DNA from: Nothopassalora personata
Taxonomy: Eukaryota > Ascomycota > Dothideomycetes > Mycosphaerellales > Mycosphaerellaceae
Assembly (NCBI GenBank): GCA_033816765.1
Contig: CM066288.1
Coordinates: 1,116,001 to 1,180,000, forward strand
Length of the DNA: 64,000 nt
Direction: 5' to 3'
Shown: one piece after another, positions 56,247 through 64,000 of the stretch
Layout of the letters: each line of letters starts with the position of its first letter
How positions within the stretch are numbered: the first letter of the stretch is position 1
Notes under the pieces: generated by a model
Told to the model about the DNA's origin: nothing
The model's input: only the letters and a program-made list of their open reading frames with translations
Database searches by the model: none
Position numbers and translations under genes: made by a program

Positions 56247-57692
56247 ATGTTCGACGGCTTTTTCAAGCACCTCCTAGGGCTCGCCGCCTCCCTACAAAAC
56301 TTCCAGTCAGGCATCCTTTTGCCGAGCCAAGACCCCTGGTACAAGCCGCCTGCCGATATCAAGTCCTACAAGCCGGGAGCCGTCATCAGCTCGCGAGGGA
56401 TCGATACAAACGTACAGGGCATCATTCCTCGAGGGCCGACGCCGAATGTTCACAGGGCATGGCAGTACCTCTACAGATCCACTGACAGTCTTGGAAATCC
56501 GGCCGCGGATGTTGCGACGCTGCTGGTGCCAAAGAACGCCGACCCAAAGAAGCTGTTGGTCTTCCAGTCCGTGTACGACTCTGCGAACAATGATTGCAGG
56601 TCAGATCAACTCCAGTCTTGCAAATTGCACCTCCAATCGCTGATCGTCGCACAGTCCGAGCTATGCATAGAGAGCAGGAGCCAATACTACATCAATCGAT
56701 GATGTTCTCTTTGTGAGTCATATCGGTTCCATACCATCATCCGGGCTGACGTGGTGAAGATTACTGCAGCCCTAAACAAAGGATGGTACGTGCTCGGTGC
56801 CGACTACGAAGGCCTTGAGGCGCAATTCACAGCTGGAGTCCAATCCGGATACGCAACTCTTGACGGTGTCCGTGCCGCACTCAACGAAGCATCGACGAAT
56901 GGCCTCTCGAAACACGCAAGGTATGCCCTATGGGGTTATTCCGGCGGCGCCATCGCGACAGAGTTCGCGGTCGAACTGCAGCCAAAGTACGCGCCGGATC
57001 TCAACTTCGTTGGCGCAGCCATTGGCGGCCTGGCTCCAAGCATCGAGACAGTGCTCGATACTGTGAGCGGGACCAGGTTCGCCGGCCTAGCTCTCGCGGG
57101 TATGAAGGGAATGTCAAGAGCATACCCTAATTTCACGAAGTGGCTCGACAATGCTCTTGTACCGGCCAAGAAATCTCAATTCGAGTCTATCGCCAAAGGG
57201 TGCCTCATGGAAGCCTCGAACGCGGCCAATAATATGGATGTGTTCACATTCGTGAAGAAAGGCCGAGCAGCGATGAAGGAAGCTATTCCACAATCCGTGT
57301 TCGCGAGAGGAGGCACGATGGGAGTGCACGGTATTCCGACTGTTCCACTGTTCCTTTACCAGGGCGTCAACGACCAGATCAGCCCCATTGCCGAGACCGA
57401 CAAGTTGTTCGACCAATACTGTAAGCACAAAAGTAAGGGCGTCCGTATTCAATACCAGAAAGACGTCGTTGCAGACCACGTTGCCGAGGCTCTGCTGGGC
57501 AGCCTGGACGCGTTCCAGTGGATAACTGCGAGGCTCGACGGAAAGCCGCTGAAGAATAAGGGCTGCAAGATGAATCGTGTGTTCTTGACCGACCTGGATC
57601 CTGGCAGCTTGGACTCGATGGATCACGAGTTCCGGGCTGTCTTTTCGGCGTTTCTAGGTGGTGGGCTAGGTCGTCCGAGGTGGGTTGGGTAA
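56247..57692 (+). pseudogene. Secretory (LIP-type) lipase with one in-frame stop
   Basis: Fungal secretory lipase family, relative of the Candida LIP enzymes. Best model: exons 56247-56599, 56655-56712 and 56760-57692, with 55- and 47-nt introns. Joins give YDSANNDC to SPSYA and SIDDVLF to ITAALNKGWYVLGADYEG, as in the family. Exon 2 then reads TAG at 56668-56670 right after SPSYA, so translation would end there; the rest is fully preserved, including the nucleophile LWGYSGGAIA, the Asp in GVNDQIS and the His in VADHVAEA. A protein of 447 aa plus the stop position would be expected. Either this allele is newly dead, or an unusual splice avoids the stop. The N-terminus is hydrophobic but a weak signal peptide. 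Confidence 0.78.
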
Positions 57693-58326
57693 ACAATGTC
57701 GTCGATGATCGGACGGATTATGCAGATAGCCGAGATGCGGGTATATTGAGGCTCGGATGTTGCATCGATGACTGCTCACATGGGCAAGGCTGTTTATGGC
57801 CTCTTCCTCATTCTTCGTCGTCATGCACATGCACCCTATGCTCGCTGTACTCATTGCACCACCTTCTCTTGAATGTGTGTGTGTGCCTGCCACGTTCTGG
57901 CAAGACCTGCAGTACGAGTTCAAGGCAAGGCACCGAGTAACACAAGAGCAGCTCGACCACGTATCCCAATGGCTCGTATTGAAGCCCTGCATGGACCTCG
58001 ACCAATGCAAACTGCATTGTCCGAATGGGGTTACACCTGGCTGCGACGATCAAGCCACGATCGTCGACTTGCAGATAGACTACCAATCAGTACCTTCCCA
58101 TTGGCAGTTGTTGAATCTTGCACTGCATCCACGGCTCATCTCCTTCACGCTGCTGCGCTCTAGTGGTGCAGCCTGTGGATGGCTTGATGAATGAGTTCCC
58201 AGAGGCTGGAGTCGGTCAACTGACGCCTTTTGCTCCTCCACCGCACTCGCGATCTGGTTGCCATCTCTTGGAACAAAATTGACATCGAAATACAACATCG
58301 GCAAAGGTTTCTCAAGAGCCAGCAAC
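57693..58326. other. Intergenic region between lipase and peroxygenase
   Basis: A 132-codon frame at 57796-58194 exists but has no motifs or coding bias I would trust. Likely lipase 3' end and promoter of the peroxygenase. Confidence 0.4.
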
Positions 58327-59208
58327 ATGGGCATCCTGGAGAAGCTTGGTGGCGTTGCGGTCGACCTCTCGGTCATGGCCTGGGACAATGTCATCTTCAT
58401 CGCGAATCTCGTTACGCCAAAACTCAAGAAAGGACAGGTAGTGCCCAAAGGAGCTCCCGGACACAACCTCACGTGGCCAGAGTATGTTCCACCTAAGGAG
58501 GGAGACTCTCGCTCTGCTTGTCCCATGCTAAATGCCATGGCCAACCATTCGATACTCCCACATGACGGAAGGAACATCACCTTCAAGGACCTCAACCAGA
58601 AAGTCCGCGAGACCTTCAACTTCGCCCCCTCGTTCTGTTTCTTCGTGCCAAATTTCTCTGCCCGGTTCCTGAACAAGTCGTACTCGACCGACAGATTCGA
58701 CCTGGAGGATCTCAGCATGCATTCTGATAAGGCTATCGAGCACGACGCTAGCTTGACACGACAGGATGCTGCACTCGTCAAGGACCAAAGCAAGCCCGAC
58801 TTGAAGCTGGTCGATGATCTGCTTAAGGAAGCCACGGGGAAAACACCAGATGGCCATCCTCTTATGACCAAGGCCGACCTCTCGAGAGCACTTTCGAAGC
58901 GGAGAGCAGATGCCAGGAAGGCGAACCGCGAGTATTCCGAATCCTTCTTCCACAATATGTTTGGAAGCGCAAAGTATGTCACGACTTCTTCCATCAAGAC
59001 GCGGCTGTTACTAACATCTGACAGTTCTGCCACGATGCTGACGATCTTCGGTGGGCTCATCGAGGATCTCGAACCAATGCTGAAGGAGGAACGCTTTTCG
59101 GAGCACTGGGAGCCTCGTATCTTGGACCGCTATGGCCTGACCATGGCCAAGTTCAATGGCACTGTCTTGCCTGTCGAGATCAAGGTTGACCCGAAGAAGT
59201 ACCAGTGA
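58327..59208 (+). CDS. Heme-thiolate peroxidase/peroxygenase (chloroperoxidase family)
   Basis: Member of the chloroperoxidase/unspecific peroxygenase family, which uses H2O2 to oxygenate or halogenate organic substrates. Exons are 58327-58973 and 59025-59208; the 51-nt intron (GTATGT, ACTAAC, ACAG) joins MFGSA to NSATMLTIFGG, 276 aa. The proximal heme ligand is Cys65 in the motif SACPMLNAMANHSILPHDGR, and EHDASLTR is the acid-base/magnesium-site block (EHD). Unlike secreted long forms it has no clear signal peptide, and the size fits the short class. ATG 58327 precedes MGILEKLGG; the upstream frame has no ATG. It lies just after a lipase and a dead regulator. Confidence 0.86.
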   Translation: MGILEKLGGVAVDLSVMAWDNVIFIANLVTPKLKKGQVVPKGAPGHNLTWPEYVPPKEGDSRSACPMLNAMANHSILPHDGRNITFKDLNQKVRETFNFAPSFCFFVPNFSARFLNKSYSTDRFDLEDLSMHSDKAIEHDASLTRQDAALVKDQSKPDLKLVDDLLKEATGKTPDGHPLMTKADLSRALSKRRADARKANREYSESFFHNMFGSAKYVTTSSIKTRLLLTSDSSATMLTIFGGLIEDLEPMLKEERFSEHWEPRILDRYGLTMAKFNGTVLPVEIKVDPKKYQ

Positions 59209-59555
59209 GCGTTGACGGGGTCTGGAGGAAGCGGTGATTGCGCCCGCAGGTAGAGGTATCTTGTAACATATCTACCAGTGTCGCAGCAAATGCTCGTGGT
59301 CCTGACAAGCATCGAGCAACGCCCGGACCAATGTGCTTAGATTTAAGGTGCTGTAGACACTATGTATGCACAATCCACGTGCCGGAAATTAGATAAGGAG
59401 TTTTGATATCACCAACAATCCTCAATGATGATAGACAATTGTGGTATATTCTGCTTTTAGAGTCACTATTGAGTCGAGTCACTGTCGCTGCGTGTGTGAA
59501 AGTCAATTTCCTTGGCGTTAGACGGCTCTCGACCTCGGCAAAATTTTGATTAGCC
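59209..59555. other. Region between peroxygenase and tRNA gene
   Basis: Peroxygenase 3' UTR and AT-richer intergenic DNA; no gene. Confidence 0.4.
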
Positions 59556-59561
59556 TATATA
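59556..59561 (+). promoter_or_regulatory. TATA-like element upstream of the tRNA gene
   Basis: TATATA at 59556-59561, 44 bp before the first tRNA nucleotide; upstream TATA elements assist TFIIIB placement in some fungi. CAACAATAACTAG at 59584-59596 could hold the start site. Confidence 0.4.
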
Positions 59562-59599
59562 TCTCAATTGAATACTGCTCTGTTCAACAATAACTAGAC

Positions 59600-59789
59600 G
59601 GTCGATTAGCTCAGGTTCGTAAACATAAGAAGCTGAATCGATTAAGCGTCCGGCTAATATTGCCTGCAGTTGGTTAGAGCGTGCGTTGTACCTAGATTCC
59701 CCTTTCACGGCATCCCTAACAAAGCATTAGGTGGTGCTAATATCTCCTTGTTAACGCCAAGGTCGCGGGTTCGACCCCCTCATTGACCA
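59600..59789 (+). tRNA. tRNA-Ile(AAU) gene with three insertions, two of them spliceosomal-intron-like
   Basis: Four segments in order, 59600-59614, 59670-59680, 59731-59742 and 59754-59789, add up to 74 nt: acceptor stem GGTCGAT/ATTGACC fully paired (one G-U), D stem GCTC/GAGC with a standard AGTTGGTTA loop, anticodon stem TGGTG/CGCCA with loop CTAATAA (anticodon AAT), five variable-loop bases, T arm GCGGG-TTCGACC-CCCTC (one C-T mismatch) and discriminator A. Insertion 3 (59743-59753, 11 nt) is at the canonical 37/38 site. Insertion 1 (59615-59669, 55 nt, after base 15) and insertion 2 (59681-59730, 50 nt, after base 25) begin GTTCGT and GTGCGT, end GCAG and TTAG, and contain CTAAT and CTAAC near the 3' end. 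B box GGTTCGACCCC is at 59768-59778; the A box is split. A degenerate pseudogene is the main alternative. Confidence 0.78.
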
Positions 59790-59792
59790 TAA

Positions 59793-59797
59793 TTTTT
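59793..59797 (+). terminator. Pol III T5 terminator
   Basis: TTTTT begins three bases after the tRNA discriminator base, where RNA polymerase III would stop. It supports a transcribed locus covering the whole 190 bp. Confidence 0.7.
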
Positions 59798-60150
59798 GCC
59801 AACCTATCACTACGCACACGTAGATCATCCTTTTGCGATCCGAATAGTGGTCAGATCGTACGCATTGGTCGTGGATCGGTTAATCCATGGCCCCGAAGGT
59901 TTAGATAAGCACGAAGCACACTCTTTTGAGGAAATTCAAGGAGGCTTTATGCTGTGTTAACATGTTGTCGTGACACTGCTATAGTTTGGTTGTTACTTGC
60001 ATAGGACATGTCAAAGTCAAGACTCCCGTGAATCGGCCTAAGATTGTAGAGGTCGCCGCGCGGCGACAATGATCTGATTCAAACGGTGCTGACATACATA
60101 CTGGATCATCACACTTTAGTGCATCAAGAGGGACGTATTTGCTTCGCCAC
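59798..60150. other. Intergenic region
   Basis: No gene seen. Contains a GCCGCGCGGC palindrome near 60055-60064. Confidence 0.4.
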
Positions 60151-60699
60151 TCATTCGTCTACTCTCCTCAACCTCTCCCCTTCTTCGCTCGGCGTGAGAT
60201 CTACCGTCCACATCATCTCCACAACCACCCTCACTCTACTTGCCATATCCGGCTTGTACTGATACAAGCATCCAGCCGCCTCTGCTCCATACAGCAGCAT
60301 ACTTTCTCTCCTCATAGTCTCTTCGTCATACTTACCTTGTCCGTACTCATACTCGAATGCTTTCCCCAGCGTTTGTGCAGCCTCAGCCATTTCGCTCTTC
60401 CTGTACAGCAGCTTCAGAATCTCGCCCAGGCTAATCGCAATGTCGTCGTGCCCAAGTTTGCGGCGCATGATGATGGCCATTGTCAGGGATTGCAGGATGT
60501 AGAGGCGGAGCTTCCTGAGGTCTGGACGATCGCTAACAGTGGTATCGGGGTGGCGGATGTAGTGGCCGATTATTTGAGTTAGGTCAGAGTCGTCGGCTTC
60601 GACGGGGACATTGCTGGAAGGGGACTGTTGGTTGTCAGTGAGAGGAGCTGGACGAGGCGGCTCGATGTCGTCTTGGGTATCCTTGTTGGTGAAGCACAT
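60151..60699 (-). CDS. Hypothetical protein, helical
   Basis: 182-aa intronless frame beginning MCFTNKDTQDDIEPPRP at ATG 60699. From about residue 40 on the sequence is amphipathic and helical (LTQIIGHYIRHPDTTVSD, LRKLRLYILQSLTMAIIMRRKLGHDD, SLGEILKLLYRKSEMAEAAQTLGKAFEYEYG in parts), a little like a tetratricopeptide repeat pair. Codon use looks like that of neighbouring genes. No family recognised. Confidence 0.55.
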   Translation of the reverse strand: MCFTNKDTQDDIEPPRPAPLTDNQQSPSSNVPVEADDSDLTQIIGHYIRHPDTTVSDRPDLRKLRLYILQSLTMAIIMRRKLGHDDIAISLGEILKLLYRKSEMAEAAQTLGKAFEYEYGQGKYDEETMRRESMLLYGAEAAGCLYQYKPDMASRVRVVVEMMWTVDLTPSEEGERLRRVDE

Positions 60700-61012
60700 G
60701 TGGAGCAGATGACCGACTGCTGAAGAGCCATGGTGCTATGCACTCGCTTTAGTACCTACTATAGCAATCAGTCTGCTTTGTTGTACGATGACTGCATCGG
60801 CTTTGCTCGACTGGCTGCATACTCCAATCTTCGAGATGCATATAGAGCTCGGGGGGGGGATTCCATTGTCGACCGTGATCATTCATATGCTGCATTGCTG
60901 TCTCAGGCCTCCGTTGCCGTCCTCTGACCAGCAGCAAACACTTCTGTCCCGTGTAGATGGCATCTTAACAAGTCCTGCTCCCACGCTTATGCTCCAACAC
61001 CGAAACTACACC
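60700..61012. other. Intergenic region
   Basis: Divergent spacing of about 310 bp between two small unknown genes, with a G8 run near 60851-60858. Confidence 0.35.
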
Positions 61013-61354
61013 ATGCCGATCAACATCAACATACCAAGAACTCCACCATTTCTCCGCAGCCCAGATCCCAACGCTCCAAAGAAGAAGGAAGACACCTGCA
61101 AGGAAGGTGCCCATCAAGCGTCCCTCGAGGCGATTCGCAATGAGGGAGAGCGAACAGATCGCTGCATGATCTTCGCCTGGGACCACAGCGAGCACACCTG
61201 CGTCGACATGTATGGCTGTAAGCTGGATGGTCTGACTATTGACGAGCTGCAACGACGACCGACCATTGACAAAATCTGGAGCAAGAAGATTGATGCGTCC
61301 TGCTTTCATACCTCTACCACGCCTTGCAAGTGTGGCAGGTCATCCTTACATTAG
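61013..61354 (+). CDS. Small Cys-containing hypothetical protein
   Basis: ATG 61013 in good context (CACCATGC) gives a 113-aa hydrophilic protein, MPININIPRTPPFLRSPDPN, with seven to eight Cys (DTCKEG, RCMIFAWD, HTCVDMYGCKL, ASCFHTSTTPCKCGR). The two halves look helical and then Cys-rich. No signal peptide and no family recognised. The frame extends upstream without support. Confidence 0.4.
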   Translation: MPININIPRTPPFLRSPDPNAPKKKEDTCKEGAHQASLEAIRNEGERTDRCMIFAWDHSEHTCVDMYGCKLDGLTIDELQRRPTIDKIWSKKIDASCFHTSTTPCKCGRSSLH

Positions 61355-62495
61355 TATCGTATGGTATTGCATTGGACCGGATGCCATCAAGCTTCTCTCT
61401 CCTCGCGCGCCATTGAGACCAATGCCTTCTTGAGGACACGGAGACCTCGCTGAACACGACCCGTGTTCCTTGAATCTCTCGAAGGTGCTTGCGAGCCTCC
61501 ACACAGCCTTCTGCTTCCGCCTGCTTCGCCTTGGCTCTCTGCTCTTAAGTTCTGCACTACTCAGCTGCATAGATTCTGGAGATCTGCGAACTGCTATCGT
61601 ATTCCTGCTGAGACCTGGCCGTTCATCCTCGTGACAGATAGCTTGACGGCATCAAGCTGTCCTTGTGCAATCGCTCCTGGCGTTTTGGAGAAACTCTTCA
61701 CATTCTGGCTTTGGGTATCCTTCCTAGAGTGCTTAGTCAGCCAGCACAGACCAGCAGCACTCAGTACTCCATTTCCACTTCCTTTTCGAACCTCTTCCTC
61801 TCGACATACTTACCTTGTTGGTCTGAGGACGCTCATGAATGTCCAATGGTACGTGGACCGGCTGCATTGCACAGCGCGGACCGTGTCTACGTATGCGTCT
61901 GCTTCGGCGGCCGCACTGGCGCAATTTTTGCTGGCTACCTGTACGCAAGTACACTCTTTTCATCAGATCCTGAGCTCGCGGGCTGGGCCAGCCTGGAGAA
62001 GAGTATCCTCGATACCGCAACCGCCGATCCGTCAAATCACGACAGACTACCGCGACCCCTGGACCGAATCCGACGAGGCTTGTTGTGACCAGCTCGTCAA
62101 GAACACGACCATCGAGACGCCTTCACCGGCAGAGGCACCCACAAGAGCATGGACATCAGATACATGACAGGAAAGGAATCAGCTGGGTCTGAGGGTCGAG
62201 CTGTTCAGAAAATCGTGGAACTGGCGACGAGACGAACAGCCTCTGCACCTCGCGTCTGGCTGGAGGATGAGAGGAAGGGACAGCGTTGGCCACGTCTTCT
62301 CATTCTGGTATCCGGATGAAGACCATGGCCGTCAGCAGCACTTCACATGACCATCGCGTGCAGCCCGATAGCTCTAATTGTCACACCCTCATCGCTCGGG
62401 CTCACTCTCACAAGTATTCTACCAGTCTCGCTCGCTCTTGACATATTGACATCGCGCGCTACCACTACCGATACAAGCACACCTACACCATCATA
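61355..62495. other. Region with overlapping unsupported frames
   Basis: Two long plus-strand frames overlap here (61463-62167 and 61663-62088); neither shows motifs, and their composition (Ser/Ala/Leu-rich, CT-rich DNA) suggests chance. Nothing firm. Confidence 0.35.
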
Positions 62496-62821
62496 GACAT
62501 ATCACCATTCGGCAAGCTGCCAGCAGAACTACGTAACACAATCTACCACGAACTGCTGATCGAGACTGCCGCTATCTACCTCCTCGGATCTGGTCACACC
62601 ACCTTCGTCTCACCAAAGACGGCACATCCTATTGCAAAGAGCGTCTCTCCTTGACCGCCACCTGCAAAGAAATCCGCGAAGAAAGCCACCAGATCGTATT
62701 CGCTGCAAACACCTTCCAGATCGCCAACGCCGACAAGCCCAACGAAGTCGACGATGACAAGCTTGGCGCCAACCCTATGCGGCATCGCAACGACAATCTA
62801 GCATACACTGCACATGGATAG
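62496..62821 (+). pseudogene. 2EXR/F-box-like gene, frameshifted
   Basis: DISPFGKLPAELRNTIYHELLIETAAIYLLGSG in one frame is followed, from about 62600, by HLRLTKDGTSYCKERLSLTATCKEIREESHQIVFAANTF (in pieces) in another, to TAG 62819-62821. These are the two halves of the same domain seen at 29299 and 30129 (LPxELRNxIY and LxxTCKxIxxE). A one-base shift near 62590-62600 breaks it. No start codon is evident upstream, so it may also be truncated. Confidence 0.65.
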
Positions 62822-63500
62822 CTTCAGCGGATTGGGGACCATTGCTACTTTCGCTGTGCATGGTCACTGTCGACTTTGGCCAAGATGTCCCTCGTGTCAG
62901 ACATATCGAGCATGCACCTTCGCGACGGTTTCGTTCGTCTAGTTCCCAAAATCAAGCTTCGCTTCGGAATACCATCCCGGCTCAGATCGCCGGGACAGGA
63001 GAAATAGCTCGTTCAAAACACGTTCGAGCTCCGGCTGAATCGTCAAGAGCTGGACATGACCGGCTTTTGAGGCTGCGCTTCAGACCTTGATGCAGCGATC
63101 TCGGTCTATGAACGGTGTTTCCTGGGCTGCCATGGATCTGCACGATTTTGGCTGGGATGTTCAGAATTCCCTTCGAGGTCTGAAAGGGAAGATTAAGGAG
63201 TTGAAGCTCTGATGCTGCGCGACCACTTTACACACCAGCGAGAGATCTGGAGAGCAGGATAGATGGCTATCAGGGACTTTGAGCGGGTTGGGCACAAGAA
63301 GCAGACAGTGAATAAGGCAGCGAGGCCCGGCGATGGCAGGATCAAGTCACGATAACTACCGATACCTGCTGGACAAGAGCGACGGGGCACATATGGCGTC
63401 AACTATCTCGAAAATATGCTTGTTCGAACAGTGTAATGTTCTTCTGGACCACTCGGTGCTAAGACGTACTCCTATCTGGATTGGTAGATACACGACCTAA
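62822..63500. other. Intergenic region
   Basis: May contain further debris of the 2EXR gene; no motif seen. Confidence 0.35.
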
Positions 63501-64000
63501 TCAAGCCGACAACCTCTTCTCTTGCACCGCACTTCTCGCTGGAGTCTCTCGACGCCTTGACCAAGCCTCCGCCATCGCTATCAGACAAACAGCCAATCCA
63601 ATGATGAACATCGGAATGAGGTTCCACCGCCAGCCTCGCATCACCCGCAGATGTTCCTTGATGGTATCCGCATCACTACTGTGCGCAAGAGGCAACTGCA
63701 GCATAGCGGTAAACCAGTTCTCCGGCGTCCACTGTTCAAGCGGATAGGCGGCATAATCCGGATATGGTCGATTGTCTAGCGAAGCCGCAACTGCAATATC
63801 GATCGTTTGACCATCGTGATTGTCGGTGAGAACAAAAGCATAGATCAATGCCGCAAGCGTCAGTAGCATGGATAACACGGTCATGCCTAGCCAGAAGTGG
63901 TACCAGAACATGCCCACTCTGTTCAAAGTTGAGCTAGAGCGAGTGGCTCGACTTCGTAGCCAGAGTGCCAGGATGCCTCCCATGCCGATCAGTACGAAAG
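63501..64000 (-). CDS. Membrane protein, 3' part
   Basis: C-terminal part of a minus-strand gene that runs off the window; the frame is still open at base 64000 (FVLIGMGGILALWLRSRATRSS). Two clear membrane helices, WYHFWLGMTVLSMLLTLAALIYAFV and WNLIPMFIIGLAVCLIAMAEAW in parts, flank an 85-residue outside-type loop (DNRPYPDYAAYPLEQWTPENW). The C-terminus is short and basic. Such two-to-four-helix proteins of unknown function are common in Dothideomycetes; no further assignment. Confidence 0.55.
   Translation of the reverse strand, partial: FVLIGMGGILALWLRSRATRSSSTLNRVGMFWYHFWLGMTVLSMLLTLAALIYAFVLTDNHDGQTIDIAVAASLDNRPYPDYAAYPLEQWTPENWFTAMLQLPLAHSSDADTIKEHLRVMRGWRWNLIPMFIIGLAVCLIAMAEAWSRRRETPARSAVQEKRLSA

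Noticed and set aside
59600..59789. Reading of the tRNA locus as two partial tRNA genes in tandem
   Set aside because: Every tRNA segment occurs once, in the correct order and without overlap, and together they give exactly one complete molecule.
61463..62167. 234-codon plus-strand frame
   Set aside because: Low-complexity Ser/Ala/Leu translation, no start context, overlapped by another equally long frame; not supported.

Overview
This 64 kb window is nuclear DNA of a filamentous ascomycete (Pezizomycotina). Short GT-AG introns of about 47-80 nt with CTRAY branch points, the velvet regulator VeA, an AreB/Asd-4-type GATA factor, HET, 2EXR/F-box-like and PTH11-type rhodopsin-domain proteins, and one RIP-like AT-rich island all point there. 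A member of the Dothideomycetes is my best guess, by inference only.

Layout. 0-24.5 kb: the 3' part of a GH35 beta-galactosidase; an MGA2/SPT23-type transcription factor that appears to lack its ankyrin repeats; a gene-poor stretch with an old MITE copy; veA; a small two-exon gene; a better preserved MITE with a 10-bp target duplication; the TORC1 regulator TSC2 (minus), divergent from the TRAPPII subunit TRS120; and an epoxide hydrolase. 24.5-33 kb: a rhodopsin-domain membrane protein, a RIP-mutated island, a THEM6-like thioesterase-fold protein, an intact and a broken 2EXR/F-box-like gene, a tandem array of hairpin repeats with tRNA-like linkers, and another decayed reading frame. 33-46 kb: a GPI-type wall protein, the divergent pair CDC123/CWC21, an F-box protein with a RING-like Cys cluster, a HET pseudogene, the type II PI 4-kinase LSB6, and areB in five exons. 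46-64 kb: remnants of an esterase and a D-2-hydroxyacid dehydrogenase, a six-exon MFS sugar/quinate permease, the Ca2+ P-type ATPase PMC1, a frameshifted Zn2Cys6 regulator, a secretory lipase with one internal stop, a heme-thiolate peroxygenase, an unusual tRNA-Ile gene, and small unknown genes.

The most striking locus is at 59600-59789. Four short segments in order add up to a 74-nt tRNA-Ile(AAU) with a nearly perfect cloverleaf. They are separated by an 11-nt insertion at the canonical 37/38 tRNA intron site and by two further insertions of 55 and 50 nt, in the D loop and at the D-stem/anticodon-stem junction. Both extra insertions have spliceosomal-type borders (GT....AG, donor GTNNGT) and CTRAY branch-point motifs 10-15 nt before the AG. 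A TATA-like element upstream, a consensus B box and a T5 run just after the 3' end suggest a Pol III gene. If real, this is a nuclear tRNA gene carrying mRNA-type introns.

The second theme is decay. At least seven reading frames here carry nonsense or frameshift lesions, next to MITEs, a RIP-like island and hairpin repeats. Well-conserved housekeeping and regulatory genes (TRS120, CDC123, CWC21, LSB6, PMC1, veA, areB) lie between them. All identifications are from reading translations and motifs; no database search was possible.
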